Assembly (NCBI RefSeq): GCF_964204645.1
Contig: NC_134036.1
Location: forward strand, 3,706,001-3,770,000
DNA: 64,000 nucleotides
DNA from: Tubulanus polymorphus
Taxonomy: Eukaryota; Nemertea; Palaeonemertea; Tubulaniformes; Tubulanidae
Direction: 5' to 3'
A program made the translations under genes and the position numbers. The notes beneath the pieces are model-generated. The model had not been told where the DNA came from and made no database searches. It saw nothing but the letters and a program-made list of their open reading frames with translations. Shown in pieces: positions 47,884-59,490 of this stretch (its first letter is position 1; every line of letters begins with the position of its first letter).

Positions 47884-49372
47884 TTAGCAAGTTTTGCATT
47901 TCTTTTTGCACATGACGTTTCGGTGTTTTTGGCTGTGACATGTCACAATGGCACAAGCCGCGTCGCCTATTCGATTCGTGCAAGCACCTGGAAAACATTA
48001 AACAATATGACTACCCTTTACATGTCGCAAGACGCTGTACGAATTTGCGGGAAATAATTCTTTGGTCGGTGATAATCTGTCAGATTTAGTACAGAGCTGG
48101 CAACACTATTTCAGATTTTCGGTATTTGTTACTATTCTATTACGAGAAATACTGATTTGATTTGTGTTTGATGCATACAGAATTTGAAAGATGTTACTGA
48201 GCGTCTTACTGTTGATTACTGGTTAATTTGAATAGAAATATGAAAGATGTTACTGAGGGTCTTACTGTTGATTACTGATTAATTTGAACAGAAATATGAA
48301 AGATGTTGCTGAGGGTCTTACTGTTGATTACTGATTGATTTGAACAGAAATATGAAAGATGTTACTGAGGGTCTTACTGTTGATTACTGATTAATTTGAA
48401 CAGAAATATGAAAGATGTTACTGAGGATCTTACTGTTGATTACTGATTGATTTGAACAGAAATATGAAAGATGTTACTGAGGGTCTTACTGTTGATGACT
48501 GATTAATTTGAACAGAAATATGAAAGATGTTACTGAGGGTCTTACTGTTGATTACTGATTAATTGGAACAGATATGAAAGATTCGAACATTTTCTTTCAT
48601 ATTTCAATGAAATGTGATTGAGAAAAAAATTCAATTTTAACAACTGATAGCACATTTCAAAGGTTGGCAGCCCTGAACTTAGAAGCTACGGGATTTTTAT
48701 CTGATAATCTAATCGAATGTGATATAAGATTTGTGTTCGACCTTTTTTTAAGTGATATTTCGATCTAAAAATTGTATTGAAATTTCCGTAATTCAAATGA
48801 AATAAAAACGTCGCAATTTAGTTAAGCAGAACGTTGAAATATATAACTTACGTTTTGACGCTTCAACTCTGTCCATCTTGCCTGTAATTTAAGCAACGAA
48901 TTTATAACCACATTGTACACGCATTGAGTATCTGAAGGGGCCTGCAGCTGGAGACGGTTCAACGCGGTTGTGAGTTTGAGTTAACTCTCGAGTTAAAATC
49001 AGTTCATTTTCAATTTTTTAGCTCTAAACTCGAATTAACGAAAAGCAACGAGAACGGGAATGACTTACGTTTGAATAACGCGGCAAAAAGATCATCTTCC
49101 AAAGCTAGAAAAAGATTCGGGAAAATGAACGATCGTTTTCAACATCGATTCGACTATTATAGAATAGAGTTTTCGAGAAGAAAAACTGCTCGTTAAGAAG
49201 AATTCGTTGAGAATATTCGAATTCGAAGTTTCACGATTCGTGGATTTTTCGATTCAAAATTGAAATTGCAAATCGAATAGAATCATTCTTTCATCAGAAT
49301 TTACTTACTATTAGGCTGAGCGCAAACCAGCGCTATCGCGGCCAACAGAACGACGACTTTCATTGCGACCAT
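47884..49372 (-). CDS. Secreted ShK-like six-cysteine peptide, gene 2
   Basis: Paralogue of the gene at 43706-44737, same strand and same structure: exons 49309-49372, 49069-49104, 48852-48881 and 47884-47987 (64, 36, 30 and 104 bp, exactly as gene 1), 77 residues. Signal peptide, acidic propeptide ending Lys-Arg, spacer ending Lys-Arg, then six cysteines with the same 8-4-9-3-2 spacing and the same Lys-His pair. All introns are phase 1. The intron before exon 4 contains a 56-bp minisatellite. The block at 49466-49490 is identical to one upstream of gene 3, so these two genes share a 5' region. A TTTCTAG just before the ATG could be a splice acceptor of a 5' UTR intron. Confidence 0.85.
48183..48575. 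repeat. 56-bp minisatellite, 7 copies (ShK gene 2 intron 3)
   Basis: The unit ATGAAAGATGTTACTGAGGG / TCTTACTGTTGATTACTG / ATTAATTTGAACAGAAAT has period 56 (start phrase at 48191, 48247, 48303 and onward). The units differ by single bases. Confidence 0.9.
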
Positions 49373-49465
49373 TTTTCTAGAAATTCTATAAAGAAGAAAC
49401 TTTTTGGAATTCGATTTCCCGAATGAATGCGTAATAGAATGCGCAGGGTTGAGTCTCGCGTGTAC

Positions 49466-49490
49466 GCAAATGAAGTTCGGCACCTGGACG
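49466..49490 (-). promoter_or_regulatory. Shared 25-bp 5' element of ShK genes 2 and 3
   Basis: On the minus strand, CGTCCAGGTGCCGAACTTCA plus TTTGC is identical to 59262-59286 on the plus strand. Similarity continues downstream through AACCCTGCGCA(T/A)TCTATTA. It lies about 95-120 bp upstream of the gene 2 ATG and about 205-230 bp upstream of the gene 3 ATG. It may be a promoter block or an untranslated first exon. Confidence 0.55.
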
Positions 49491-49499
49491 ACCGGTCCC

Positions 49500-50034
49500 G
49501 ATGTGACATTAACAAATCAATTTGCTACTTTCTACCATCCGAACTCGATCTTATAAAAAACACCTTGTTTACATTTTCTTTTTATGCCCCAGCACTTTTT
49601 GCTGTCCCATTTTTTACTGTTAGAAATCATAAATATCTATAGAATGCAAAGATTGAACTGATTTAAAAATAACTTCACTTACGCTACGTGATATTATAGT
49701 ATCCTTATTTGAACCGTAGGAACTCCGAATATTTAGCGAAACTTACTTGTTAGCTTTCGCCTGTTTCTACAGGCTTGATCACACTGATGATGTACGTGAT
49801 ATTGTAGAACTTTCTAAAGGTAATTTTCTATTGAATGAAAGGAATTAGGACACGTGCCTATTTTTAGCCGTAAGACTTTTTTGAAATGTAGATTTTGAAG
49901 TCTAATTTCTAGACGCTGTTAAGGAATGATTTTTGAAAAATTATTTCGCCACAGACTGACAATGAACTAATGAAAGAATTTTTTTTCTCGACGCTGTTTA
50001 AACTTGGTTGATTTTTTCATAGTTAAGAAGTTTT
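49500..50034. other. Centre of the divergent ShK pair, no gene
   Basis: No gene recognised, AT-rich. A possible further ShK exon was looked for (signal VCAQP, CxxxCxxC ending) on both strands and not found. Confidence 0.4.
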
Positions 50035-50385
50035 CGGTATCATAATTTTGCTGAATCGTTGAAGTTATCGCGAATGAGAAGGTCGTCATTTATAGTAACT
50101 AATCATAATTTTACTGAATCGTTGATGTAATTGAGAATAAGCAGGACCCAGTTCCACAGTTCTGAGTTAGAGTTAACTCCGAGTTAAGGTTAGTTCATTT
50201 TCAATGAGTTAACTCTGAGTCAAATCTGAACACAGAACTGTGGAACTGGGTCCTGGTCGTAATTAGTAACTGATCATAACTTTACTGAATCGTTGAAGTT
50301 ATTGAGAATGAGAAAGTCGTTATAAGCATCAGAATTTTACTGAATCGTTGAAGTTACCAAGAATGAGAAGTTCGTCATTAGTATA
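50035..50385. repeat. Isolated 60-bp satellite units with inserted MITE
   Basis: About four units of the 45196-46808 satellite (TCATAATTTTGCTGAATCG, GAATGAGAAGGTCGTCATT), interrupted between 50143 and 50254 by a foldback element. Confidence 0.8.
50143..50254. mobile_element. 112-bp foldback MITE inserted in satellite
   Basis: The first 22 bases (AGGACCCAGTTCCACAGTTC, then TG) are the exact inverse of the last 22. Inner inverted parts are GAGTTAACTC and GAGTTAACTCTGAG. It sits inside a satellite unit, so it arrived after the array. Partial copies: about 29140-29196, 48984-49040 and 60925-60982. Confidence 0.8.
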
Positions 50386-50754
50386 TATTAGTATTAGAGG
50401 CACCGTGCCTCAGATCCGCACAACGGGAATGACTCGTAAACGGAAAGAGTAACAACCTGGTGATACTCACAACTTCTTTATCCGGTCGAATAGTTAGTGA
50501 TTCCTAAGGTGTTGTTCTCCCGTTCTGTATTTATTCGAATGTTATCAATAATTTGCAAAAGGACTTATAGATATATTTCAAATAATGGCTAAATAATCAA
50601 TTGCAGCAGTTCCGTCCCACGCACGGCTTCAGATAAACTGCGAAGGATTATATCATTTAGCGTTGGAATTATATTCAGATATTCGAATTCAATGTCGACT
50701 ACTCTCTGCCGCCGTGACGTCACGGTTCTTTGTCCGCGAATATCTGTGAATGTT

Positions 50755-51056
50755 TACCGGTGACAATCGGGCGGACCGGATGGCTTAGTCGGTCGGCGAC
50801 TAGCGTGTCACCGCTGTGGCCCAGGTTCGAGTCTCGGAGGAGGCGGGTCAGGATGTGGCAATTGATCTCCGGTAAGCGGGCGAGTCGAGAGTACTGTCCT
50901 CCCTGGAATGAGGTTGCTAATGCGTGAGTCCTACAGAATATCTGGCGTGGGGTAAATTATGTTTAATTCAGTCGTTTCTGGCTGAATTATTTATTTATCC
51001 CACAATGCCGGTCCAGGTTGCGGAGTAATTCCCCCAGGGACCTTCGACTTTTTTTT
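50755..51056 (+). mobile_element. tRNA-derived SINE
   Basis: A-box-like TGGCTTAGTCGGT (about 50779) and B-box GGTTCGAGTCT (about 50825) at pol III spacing, followed by a ~200-bp unrelated body and a terminal T-rich tract (CGACTTTTTTTTAC). The tRNA-like head does not close an acceptor stem, so it is not a tRNA gene. Confidence 0.65.
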
Positions 51057-51896
51057 ACAATATTAGTTTGTTATTTTAAGTTTAGTGATGAGGGTTTGAG
51101 AAATTTTTTTTGTTTGTCTTTTATTCCTCGAAGAAATTGAAGAAAATCGTAACAGGAATTCCGTAGATCTGTATAGATCCTATCAATCTCCGAGTTCATT
51201 TCTCAACTTCAGTATTTTTTTAACCTTGCCAGATTCAAGTCAGAGTAGATGCGTACGCGGCGATGTCTGGTGAACGTGTGTATAGAATCGGCTAAAAACC
51301 AATAGAGAATGACTCACTGGAGACCTGCCATACGCTCTACTACACAATAGTGCCGCTTGACTGCACAAACCCTACAGCTCAATTCTAGATTTCTGAAGCA
51401 AAATTCTTAAAACAGTAAGATTGGGTTTGTGATATAGTTAAAAAATAGACAAAATAGAGAGGAAATCTACTCTAAAAAATTTTCGGATTGTTTAGATGAA
51501 TTTTCAGCCTGAAACTTAAGGCTAGAATCGTCGCAATCGATATTTTATCGATAACAATATGTGTTTCTATGAATAGTCGGATTAAACTCGACGACCTGTA
51601 ATCTCCATAGAAAATGCGTGGCACGAATTGAATAGTTCTCGAGGATTAGCGTCACGGACTCGGGTCTGTCACAGGAATGCGCGATCGAGCCTTCTGATTG
51701 ATCCATTCCGGTCGCCTCGATGATGCAACGTCGCTGATTGGTCGACGTAGGTATTAGAAGCGCGGTTCGAGCCACCCGATGCCAGTTCGAGAACTGCTGT
51801 CCTGATGTGAAAGTCGAGCTTTAAGATCTCTCCAACAAGGCGTGAAGAACATGTGGCCTCAAGCGAACAACTTTGCTGCCGCTACTGCTGCTGTTG

Positions 51897-51949
<53 letters not shown>

Positions 51950-52430
51950 CCTGATGATAGCGGAGGAGTTCCAAGAAACCTGACGATGAGCATAAACTGC
52001 TGATGCCGCTGCAGCTAGTACTGGATGAAGGATAACCAAGAGCTTTGCTGATGAGGGCGAGTTGTGTATCACATCGACACGCGTTTTGATGAGGTTTGTA
52101 TTTCACTAGACTTGGATGAGTTTCAAAATTTGTCTTGAACCAGTTCTAGTTAGAACTAACTTTGACGTGGTTCTATTTGAAAGACTTGTCCGAAATTCTA
52201 CGTTCGGAATCTTATTCTTCGTTTGAATGTTCATTTTTGGCTCTGTGTTAATTCCAATTTGTCTCTTGCTTTATTCGGTTTAAAAATATCTAAAAAATCT
52301 AGACTAAAAAATATCGAAATCACTAGGTAAAACCATTCGATTGACCTCGTCGGCCTTGATTGACATTCATTTTGTTTTATCTTTTAGAAGCAGTTTGCGG
52401 ACTTGCAGTGTCTGGTCTTTAACTTTGGCA
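51057..52430. other. Intergenic DNA with (GGTTCT)n
   Basis: A hexanucleotide run (GGTTCT)n of about eight units at 51897-51948 creates open frames rich in Gln-Asn or Arg-Thr on the minus strand; these are chance. Nothing else recognised. Confidence 0.5.
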
Positions 52431-52928
52431 GCATTTTCCGAAACGCAGACTCTACTCCGACTACCATCTTCAAACCTCGAGACGCAGACTCTACTCCGAC
52501 TACCATCTTCAAACCTCGAGACGCAGACTCTACTCCGACTACCATCTTCAAACCTCGAGACGTAGACTCTACTCCGACTACCATCTTCAAACCTCGAGAC
52601 GCAGACTCTACTCCGACTCGAACCTCGAGACGTAGACTCTACTTAGACTACCATCTTCAAACCTCCAACTTCAAACCTCGAGACGTAGACTCTACTCCGA
52701 CTACCATCTTCAAACCTCGAGACGTAGACTCTACTCCGACTACCATCTTCAAACCTCGAGACGTAGACTCTACTCCGACTACCATCTTCAAACCTCGAGA
52801 CGTAGACTCTACTCCGACTACCATCTTCAAACCTCGAGACGCAGACTCTACTCCGACTACCATCTTCAAACTTCTGAGACGCAGACTCTACTCCGACCAC
52901 GATCTTCAACTTCGAGACGCAGACTCTA
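52431..52928. repeat. 39-bp minisatellite, about 12 copies
   Basis: The unit CCTCGAGACGCAGACTCTAC / TCCGACTACCATCTTCAAA is 39 bp and hence open in several frames on both strands (a 13-residue repeat on plus). There is a deletion near 52615 and a small duplication near 52660. No start context, splice sites or non-repeat coding sequence supports a gene. Confidence 0.9.
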
Positions 52929-53310
52929 ACTTCAACTTCCTGTTTTGCCGCATGTTATAAAAAAGTAACGTAAATAAATAAGCGTAAATTAAATTGCTAG
53001 ACTTTATTGAAATCTCTTTGCCCGGAAAAAGGACTCTTCCGCTCACTCTCTTTTGTCTCGGGCCCTTTCCCCGGAAAGGACTCTTCCGCTCTCGACGCTA
53101 CACACTCGTTCAAAGGAAAGGACTCAACCGCTCTCAACTTCACACTTCAAAAAGGACAAAGTCAAAAAGGAAAGGACGACAAGATCGCAAAGAAACTACA
53201 AATCAAGACTTTTATTGAGGAAGAAACATCCGAAATTCACAAATTCAATTAACAATTTGTTTCAGTTTGTTTGCAAAAGTTAAATTCAACATTTTATTGA
53301 ATCTTTTAAA

Positions 53311-53400
53311 ACCAATAAATAAAATTTTCGGGATTTGAACCACCAACCTTTCGGCTAGCGGCACAGCACCCTACCAACTACGCTATAGCGGCACACACCC
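53311..53400 (-). mobile_element. tRNA-like SINE head
   Basis: On the minus strand, an A box in TAGCGTAGTTGGTAGGG and a B box in GGTTCAAATCCC at normal spacing, followed by AAAATTTTATTTATT. The acceptor and anticodon stems do not pair properly, so I read it as a SINE head, not a tRNA gene. Confidence 0.45.
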
Positions 53401-53459
53401 AACCTGCAGGGGAACTCCTATTTATCCATTGCTTAAGCACATTTTGGTAAAAAAAATGG

Positions 53460-53513
53460 TGCCATCTACCGGGCGAGACAGGAACTAGTCCCATCTCAAC
53501 CCGGTAGATGGCA
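53460..53513. repeat. Hairpin with 14-bp perfect arms
   Basis: TGCCATCTACCGGG and CCCGGTAGATGGCA flank a 26-base loop that has its own GAGA/TCTC pairing. It could be the two ends of a very short MITE. Confidence 0.75.
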
Positions 53514-55790
53514 GAACTAAGAGAGGGATTGGGGTTTTCGCCCAACATGGCGAACAGACCGTTCCGTGCTTACTCATGCGTGACGACCAGCGTGAGAGAG
53601 AAGAAGTAAGAGGAGAAAGAAACGAAGATACAAGTAGAGAGTAGAGAGGGAGAGATGAGTGAAAGAGACTAGCGATGAGTGAGAGAGACAAGTGCGAGAT
53701 TAAGAAATGAAGAGACAACAGAAAGATTTAGTGATTGAAATTCATTGGAAATTAATCTTAGCAGGGATCTTATAGGAATGTCAAATCTTTCTGTTGCAGT
53801 GAAACCAGGGAAGCGTAATGAGACATTACACTTCCCTGGTGAAAGATTACGTACAGATGTAGGTTTTACAGTATCAGCGCACACAAGTAATTTCACTTTG
53901 ATATATCACTATATCACTTTGATAACTTAACATCAAAGCTATATTGAAGTGTTCTTGTATCGAAATATTGAATTGTTTCTTATTCGAAGTATGAAACAGT
54001 TTGTGTTTGATCTGTCTGTGTGACGCTGATCCAGTAATTACAAGTTCAAGTATACATAACAATAGCTCATGATTTACAATGAAACCTCCATCATAATTCT
54101 GGACACGATAATTTTTAAACAATTCTATGAGTCTCGGGTGAGATTGTCAAATATCAGAATGGGTGCAGGACCAAAATTTGGTATTTTGATACAAACATGA
54201 TAAGCTATGATGGAGGTCCAATGTTGACATACTACAATACAATAAGAATAAGGCTATATTCACCTGACTGCTTGACTGAATTGGGTGCTGGAAATAGTCC
54301 AATGTTGTTTTTATCCATGATTGCTATTGAATTTCAGTTCATAGTTCAAACACATATATCACATTTAATCCGTTATCAGCACCGCGCAACATAACGTAAG
54401 TCCATGTTGTTAGAAGGTGAATCCTCGAGAGACAGTTTGGTTCACTCCGAGTATTCCGTGAATGTCAAGTCATGTTCAGAGCGACGTCTGAAACTGCTGG
54501 TAAACGCGCGCTTAGAATTCACCGGTTCAAAGTTCGTCGATGAAATGTCCAAGATATCTAATTCTGCCCAAGGTTCTGAAATTAAAAACGAAGAAAAAAA
54601 TTAAGATTAAGTCGAGGCACTTGCCAATGAAACTAAGTTAGAGGGGTCGGACCTGGATGAACAGAAGTTTGAAAAAATGCTTTCGTTGGAATCTTTGGTC
54701 TGGTCTTTAAGACCCCCATAAGTGGTCTTAATGTGCAGAGATTTAAGGCTTTACCGAACCGATCACTGTACTTACTTATTTTGTCCTTTCCGACACAAAC
54801 CAATCGCATCCCTGCTTTCTGGCCAACACATCAGAAAGCTGATGAAGGTGCAGCAATCGAAGTAGAATAAATAAAGCACTCGAATCATTTCGAATTTTCT
54901 TCAGTTTACTGTGACCATCGAGGTAATCGGCAGGGAGGACTTTGAAAGAAAAAGCGGTTAAAATAAAATACAGAATCTTGGATTGAAATTAGAAAAAAAA
55001 CAGAATTTGGTCCAATTACTTACTCTGCAGCAATAGACATGGCAATAGACAATAGACGTGTTCCACAACACAAAACAAGCGACCCTGTTTCAGTTCCACA
55101 TTTCATGGCTCTTCCAATCGTGCAGACCTACTGATTAGATGACCGTCATTTCACCGTGACCAATTCGAATTTTTTTACGATGAAAATCCTGGTTTTTGAG
55201 TCGTCCAAACGTTTACCGCCGGCAATCGAAACCTGCAAACTGATAAACAAAAGCCTGATACGCTACATACGAGGATGGAAATAGACAAAACAATAAGGTT
55301 TCAAGACATTACTTACTAGATGCGCATGATATTTACTCCGTTCATTTATGGCAATCAATTCTGCCTCCCGTGGTTAACAGAAGCGAGCATCGCTAATTCA
55401 ATCGGAATAGTTGTCTGAAAAATATTTCGAAAAAGCAGCTCATTAAGTACAAAATGAAAACTAAACAAAGAAATGAATTCACCGAAAGGCACTGGAATAT
55501 ATGAGTTCATTATAACGAATCTATACTCAGTGAGCAAATCGGCCAACCGTAACTGAGACGAACTTGGATAGAATTGGATATCAATCAGTTAGATCCATGA
55601 GTTGATATATAGGCGCCTGCATAACGATATGGAGAATTTGGGTTCGAGTCCCGATTATTCCAGCGGCGAAGTGGTTTTTAAGTGTAATGTAAACTTCGGC
55701 AAATATACGAACAGACCTTTAATTTCTACATTGTTTAAGCGATGACGTTATTTAAAATTGGTGAAAAAATATCATTAACACACAACACAC
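53514..55790. other. Intergenic DNA, no gene firmly recognised
   Basis: A purine-rich GAGAGA tract lies at 53580-53710. An imperfect hairpin (CCAGGGAAGCGTAATG / ATTACACTTCCCTGG) is at 53804-53842. A 66-codon frame at 54404-54604 and the next 250 bases read as weakly acidic coding-like sequence interrupted by stops, possibly a decayed gene or transposon remnant; I recognise no family. Confidence 0.35.
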
Positions 55791-55794
55791 TGTC

Positions 55795-57085
55795 AAAACT
55801 TATTCTATATCGATTTAAACAACAGTTAATGAAATACTGAAGTAACGTCTAATAACGACTCTCCCGCCTCCTGTATAACGGAATATTTCTTACAGTCGTC
55901 TAAAGCTGAACCGGTGAAAAACTTACGCTCGATTTTTTATCCTTATAAATTCATTATGAACACTTTTAAATAGCATCACGTTACTAAAGAAATGATATTC
56001 TAACATTTCGCTACGTTTGCGCGCGTTAAGTTGATGCCTAAAATTGAGTTTCAGTAAAAAGCGCCTCTCGCGGATTTTCCGTGAACTAAAAATGCGCTTC
56101 TCTGATGTTGATAGTTCACGGAAATTCCACCGGTGGCGCTGATCAACTGATTGAACGCTTTCCCGATTAAATAAACGTTTGGAAGTTTAGCGAAAACAAA
56201 CTTAACAATACGCTGAACAATGTGACGCTATTGAAAATTAGTGAGATTAATTCTAAGTCGATTAAAAAATTAACGAAAAATTATGCCTTCTAAAATAATA
56301 ACGAATGTTGAACATTTTCCGCAAAAATCATTCGATAATTTACATCAATTTTGAAACATATTGCGCGAGAAATTTTACTGAACCTAACAATTTCCTAGTT
56401 AAAACCGAAGCTTAAAACAGACAAATGACTTCATATCGATGATGAATAGTCAAAGAAATTGTCATTTGAAGTTTGCATGGCATATATATTTTGATATCCA
56501 ATGAATTTGATTGTTTTTTAAATCCAATGTATTTACTTTAAAAAATGAAATTAGAAATTAGGGGTTAATAAAAAATATTCCATTTACACCAAAATGCATA
56601 CACTTAGAGGTGATTGAAAAATTGATAAGAAAAAAAGAAATGAATTATGTCTAGAGTTTCTGGTAGAAAATATGATATTGAATACGATATTGGCGACGTT
56701 CTTAACGAACTGATACCATCAAAAACTAATTCTTTATCGAATTAAACAATAGTTAATGAAATACAATCGCTACGTCTAGTAACGACTCTCCATTCTCCTG
56801 GCTAATGGAAAATTTCTTACGGTCGTCTAAGACCAGAACCGGTAAAAAACTTACGTACAATTTTTTACCCTTATAAATTGATTACGAACACTTTTAAATA
56901 GCATCACGTTAATTAATTAATCGTATTCTAACATTTCGCTGAGTCTGCGCGCGTTAAGCTGTTCTCTAAACCTGAGTTTCAGATGTTGGTAGTTCACGGG
57001 AATTCCGCCAGTGGCGCTGATCGACTGATTGAACGCTTTCCCGATTGATTAAACGTTTGGAAATTTAGCGAAAACTAATTTTACA
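55795..57085. repeat. Two diverged copies of a ~400-bp repeat
   Basis: 55795-56210 and 56725-57085 align in order: GTTAATGAAATAC, AACGACTCTCC, AATTTCTTACGGTCGTCTAA, CACTTTTAAATAGCATCACG, GCGCGCGTTAA, GTGGCGCTGAT, TGAACGCTTTCCCGATT. Copy 1 carries an extra insert of about 60 bp that repeats its own TTCCGTGAAC as an inverse. Confidence 0.8.
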
Positions 57086-59261
57086 ATATAATAAACAATG
57101 TGACCCTATTGAAAATCAGTAAAATTAATTCTAAATCCGTGAAAAAAATTACGTAAAAATTCAATCCACGTAAATTGAGAACGAACGTTGGACATTTTCC
57201 GTTGAAATCTACACACCAATTTAGAAATGTTCTTATTAGTTAAAAAGCCCATTCTCTTGAAAACATCATACACACGATTTTGACCCCATGGGACATTAAC
57301 TAATGAACTCATCGACCTAACATCAGTTCCTAATCCCTTAATACTAGCGGTTGGCTTTATTGCTTAAATGAACCAAAACCCGAAAAGTCGTAGAATTAAC
57401 TTTAAAGAAATCAACGCTTACCTTCGTCAGAATCATCTTCCACAAGCTACTTGTTACACCCACATTCATTTCAAACCAGACGACTTTGAAACGAAGACAG
57501 CTTCCTCGCAAAAATTCCATTCCTCGCAATGGTCGAAAGCGTTCTTTGTTTGAATATGTTCTCCTTGTCTGATTTAAGAGTTCAATTTTCACATTATCGC
57601 CACGAACATTAGTCTTAAATTGTGATTGCCCTATTTCGAAAAGGTTCTCGTTAAAGTTTCGTACATGTATCGCGCTGTTCGTCCAGTTAATATGGCGCTG
57701 GTACACAGTTCTATGTACGGCGGTGTCTCAACGACAGTTAGCTGGTGGCTCTCCTGGTCGGTCGGTTAGTTAGTGAACTCATGCGTTCGAACCCCGATTC
57801 GATCAACGATTCCCGATCGCGGTGGTGACCTCGACACGTCACACACGCGCGCGATTGCTCGAGCAGATCCCGCCCGAGTAGAGATTACTTATCCGAGATA
57901 TTCACCCACAAAAACAAGCATCAACGAAACCCCATTAATCGCTATCTACGAAACTAGAAAAATAGCCCGATGCAATGAACTTAATTGACGCATTGTAGTG
58001 ATAGGATATGATCCTGAATATTGGAAATATAGTTGGCTGAAGATTTAAGACCCATTTTCACGAGAATAGTTTCCAACTAGCCTGACGATGATCTCTATAT
58101 AAGGGAGAGTTCGGAACGTCGTGTATTTTCATATATTTCTCGATTCGATGAATTATCCGTTTTTAATACTTTTGATCAGTAAATAGTGGGTTTTTATTAC
58201 ATTGTCTTCTCTCCACGTTTGATCGTGGCTATTCTTTCCAACTCGAGCTTTTTCCTGGATTTATTTCGGCAGGGAATTGCTGGCTGTAAACCACTCGTGA
58301 TAGCCAGCCTTATCAAGCAGCTGCTGGGTTATGTAACCCTATAACGGACGACGTCTCAAATTCAACTTCTTATTTTACGGTGCTTTAAAATATTGTTTAC
58401 ATACGCAAATTTGGGAAAGAAAGAAAGAAGATATCGATTCGAACCATCTTGGACAAAGTAATTTTGATTTTAGTGCTTCGAGCTATACGTTTACCACGAG
58501 TGTTATTATACCTCTAAGCTTCTCGAAGCTTCGTGCGTTTGGGGGAAAAGCGACTATTTTGGCTGCAAGAAGAACCTTACTAGGCCCGGTTTCAGGCGCA
58601 ATGGATTTCGAGCTAGACTTCGATATATGTTGCCGATGTCACCTTGAAGGAAACATATATACAACGTCTTAGGATATCTTCGGTAGTTTTCAATAGAGTT
58701 TTAATAGTTCGCAGTCCTAGACAGGCACGCGCGAAGATGTATATCTTCGATGATATACCGCCGTTGTTTCTTTCAAACTTGATGTCAAAAACTCGGCAAT
58801 TAATCACATAATATACTAGAATTTCTTTCATGAATTCCAATTTTCGATTTATGGATATCGGGGCCCGGCGACGAGAGGATAGTCCAGGGTTGGCGCGTTC
58901 CCGGGAGCATTTCTTTTCAATCCGCAGCGACTGGTTATGGTTTCACAAAGCGCGCGATTGAAAACTCCCGATAAAAGCGAACTGGCTTTTTAAGCCGTAT
59001 TGAAAAAGAAATATAGCCGCACATTCATCCGAAGTTACATGCAAAATGGTCCTTTGAAAATGTACGTCACCTAAAAAGGCTTACAGCTATATAAATAAGT
59101 GAAGTTATGCTTAAATCAGCGCTTTGCATTCCATAGAAATAATGATTTTTAACAGTAATAGATGTGACAGCAAAAGTACATGGGCATAAAAATTTGTATT
59201 TATTAGAGTTGGGAAGGTTGAAAATAGGAAATTGATTTGTTATTGTCGCATCGAGACCGTT
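57086..59261. other. Intergenic DNA left of ShK-like gene 3
   Basis: A tRNA-like head around 57740-57800 (TAGCTGGTGGC, GTTCGAACCCC) suggests another SINE. A Penelope-type segment spans about 58060-58215. The 120-codon minus frame at 57344-57706 has no recognisable domain. No exon of known family seen. Confidence 0.4.
58082..58117 (+). ncRNA. Hammerhead-like core, degenerate
   Basis: CTGACGA, then stem II GATCTCT/AGAGTTC around TATATAAGGG, then GGAAC in place of GAAAC. The following CGTCGTG...TTTTTAATACTTTTGATCAG and AGTGGGTTTTTATTACATTG parallel the sequence after 21001. Probably a dead copy. Confidence 0.3.
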
Positions 59262-59286
59262 CGTCCAGGTGCCGAACTTCATTTGC
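59262..59286 (+). promoter_or_regulatory. Shared 25-bp 5' element, gene 3 copy
   Basis: Identical in sequence to the minus strand of 49466-49490. See that entry. TTGTTTGACAG at about 59468-59477 could be the acceptor joining an untranslated first exon here to the coding exon at 59491. Confidence 0.55.
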
Positions 59287-59490
59287 ATAAACACGACACT
59301 GAACCCTGCGCAATCTATTATTCATTTAGGCAGTCGAATTCTTGACAGGAACATCTCCTCACCATACCTCGGTAAATAACTCTCGACAAGTCGATTCGAA
59401 AAAAGAATTTCTAATTCGTCTTATCTTAGAAAAAAAGTGTCAGTAGTTTTAGGTGTATTCGTTCTTTTGTTTGACAGGATTTCTACGAAA

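Noticed and set aside
52403-52960. 185-codon repetitive frame, open on both strands
   Set aside because: A 39-bp minisatellite; openness on both strands in several frames and lack of flanking coding sequence argue against a gene.
53311-53400. Functional tRNA gene
   Set aside because: A and B boxes are present but acceptor and anticodon stems do not pair, and the sequence runs on into A/T-rich tail as in SINEs.
57344-57706. 120-codon minus frame with an exon-like GGAAGATGATTCTGACGAAG and donor
   Set aside because: It recalls the ShK propeptide exon (GGAAGATGAT) but the phase is wrong, the match is short, and no signal or cysteine exon is nearby.
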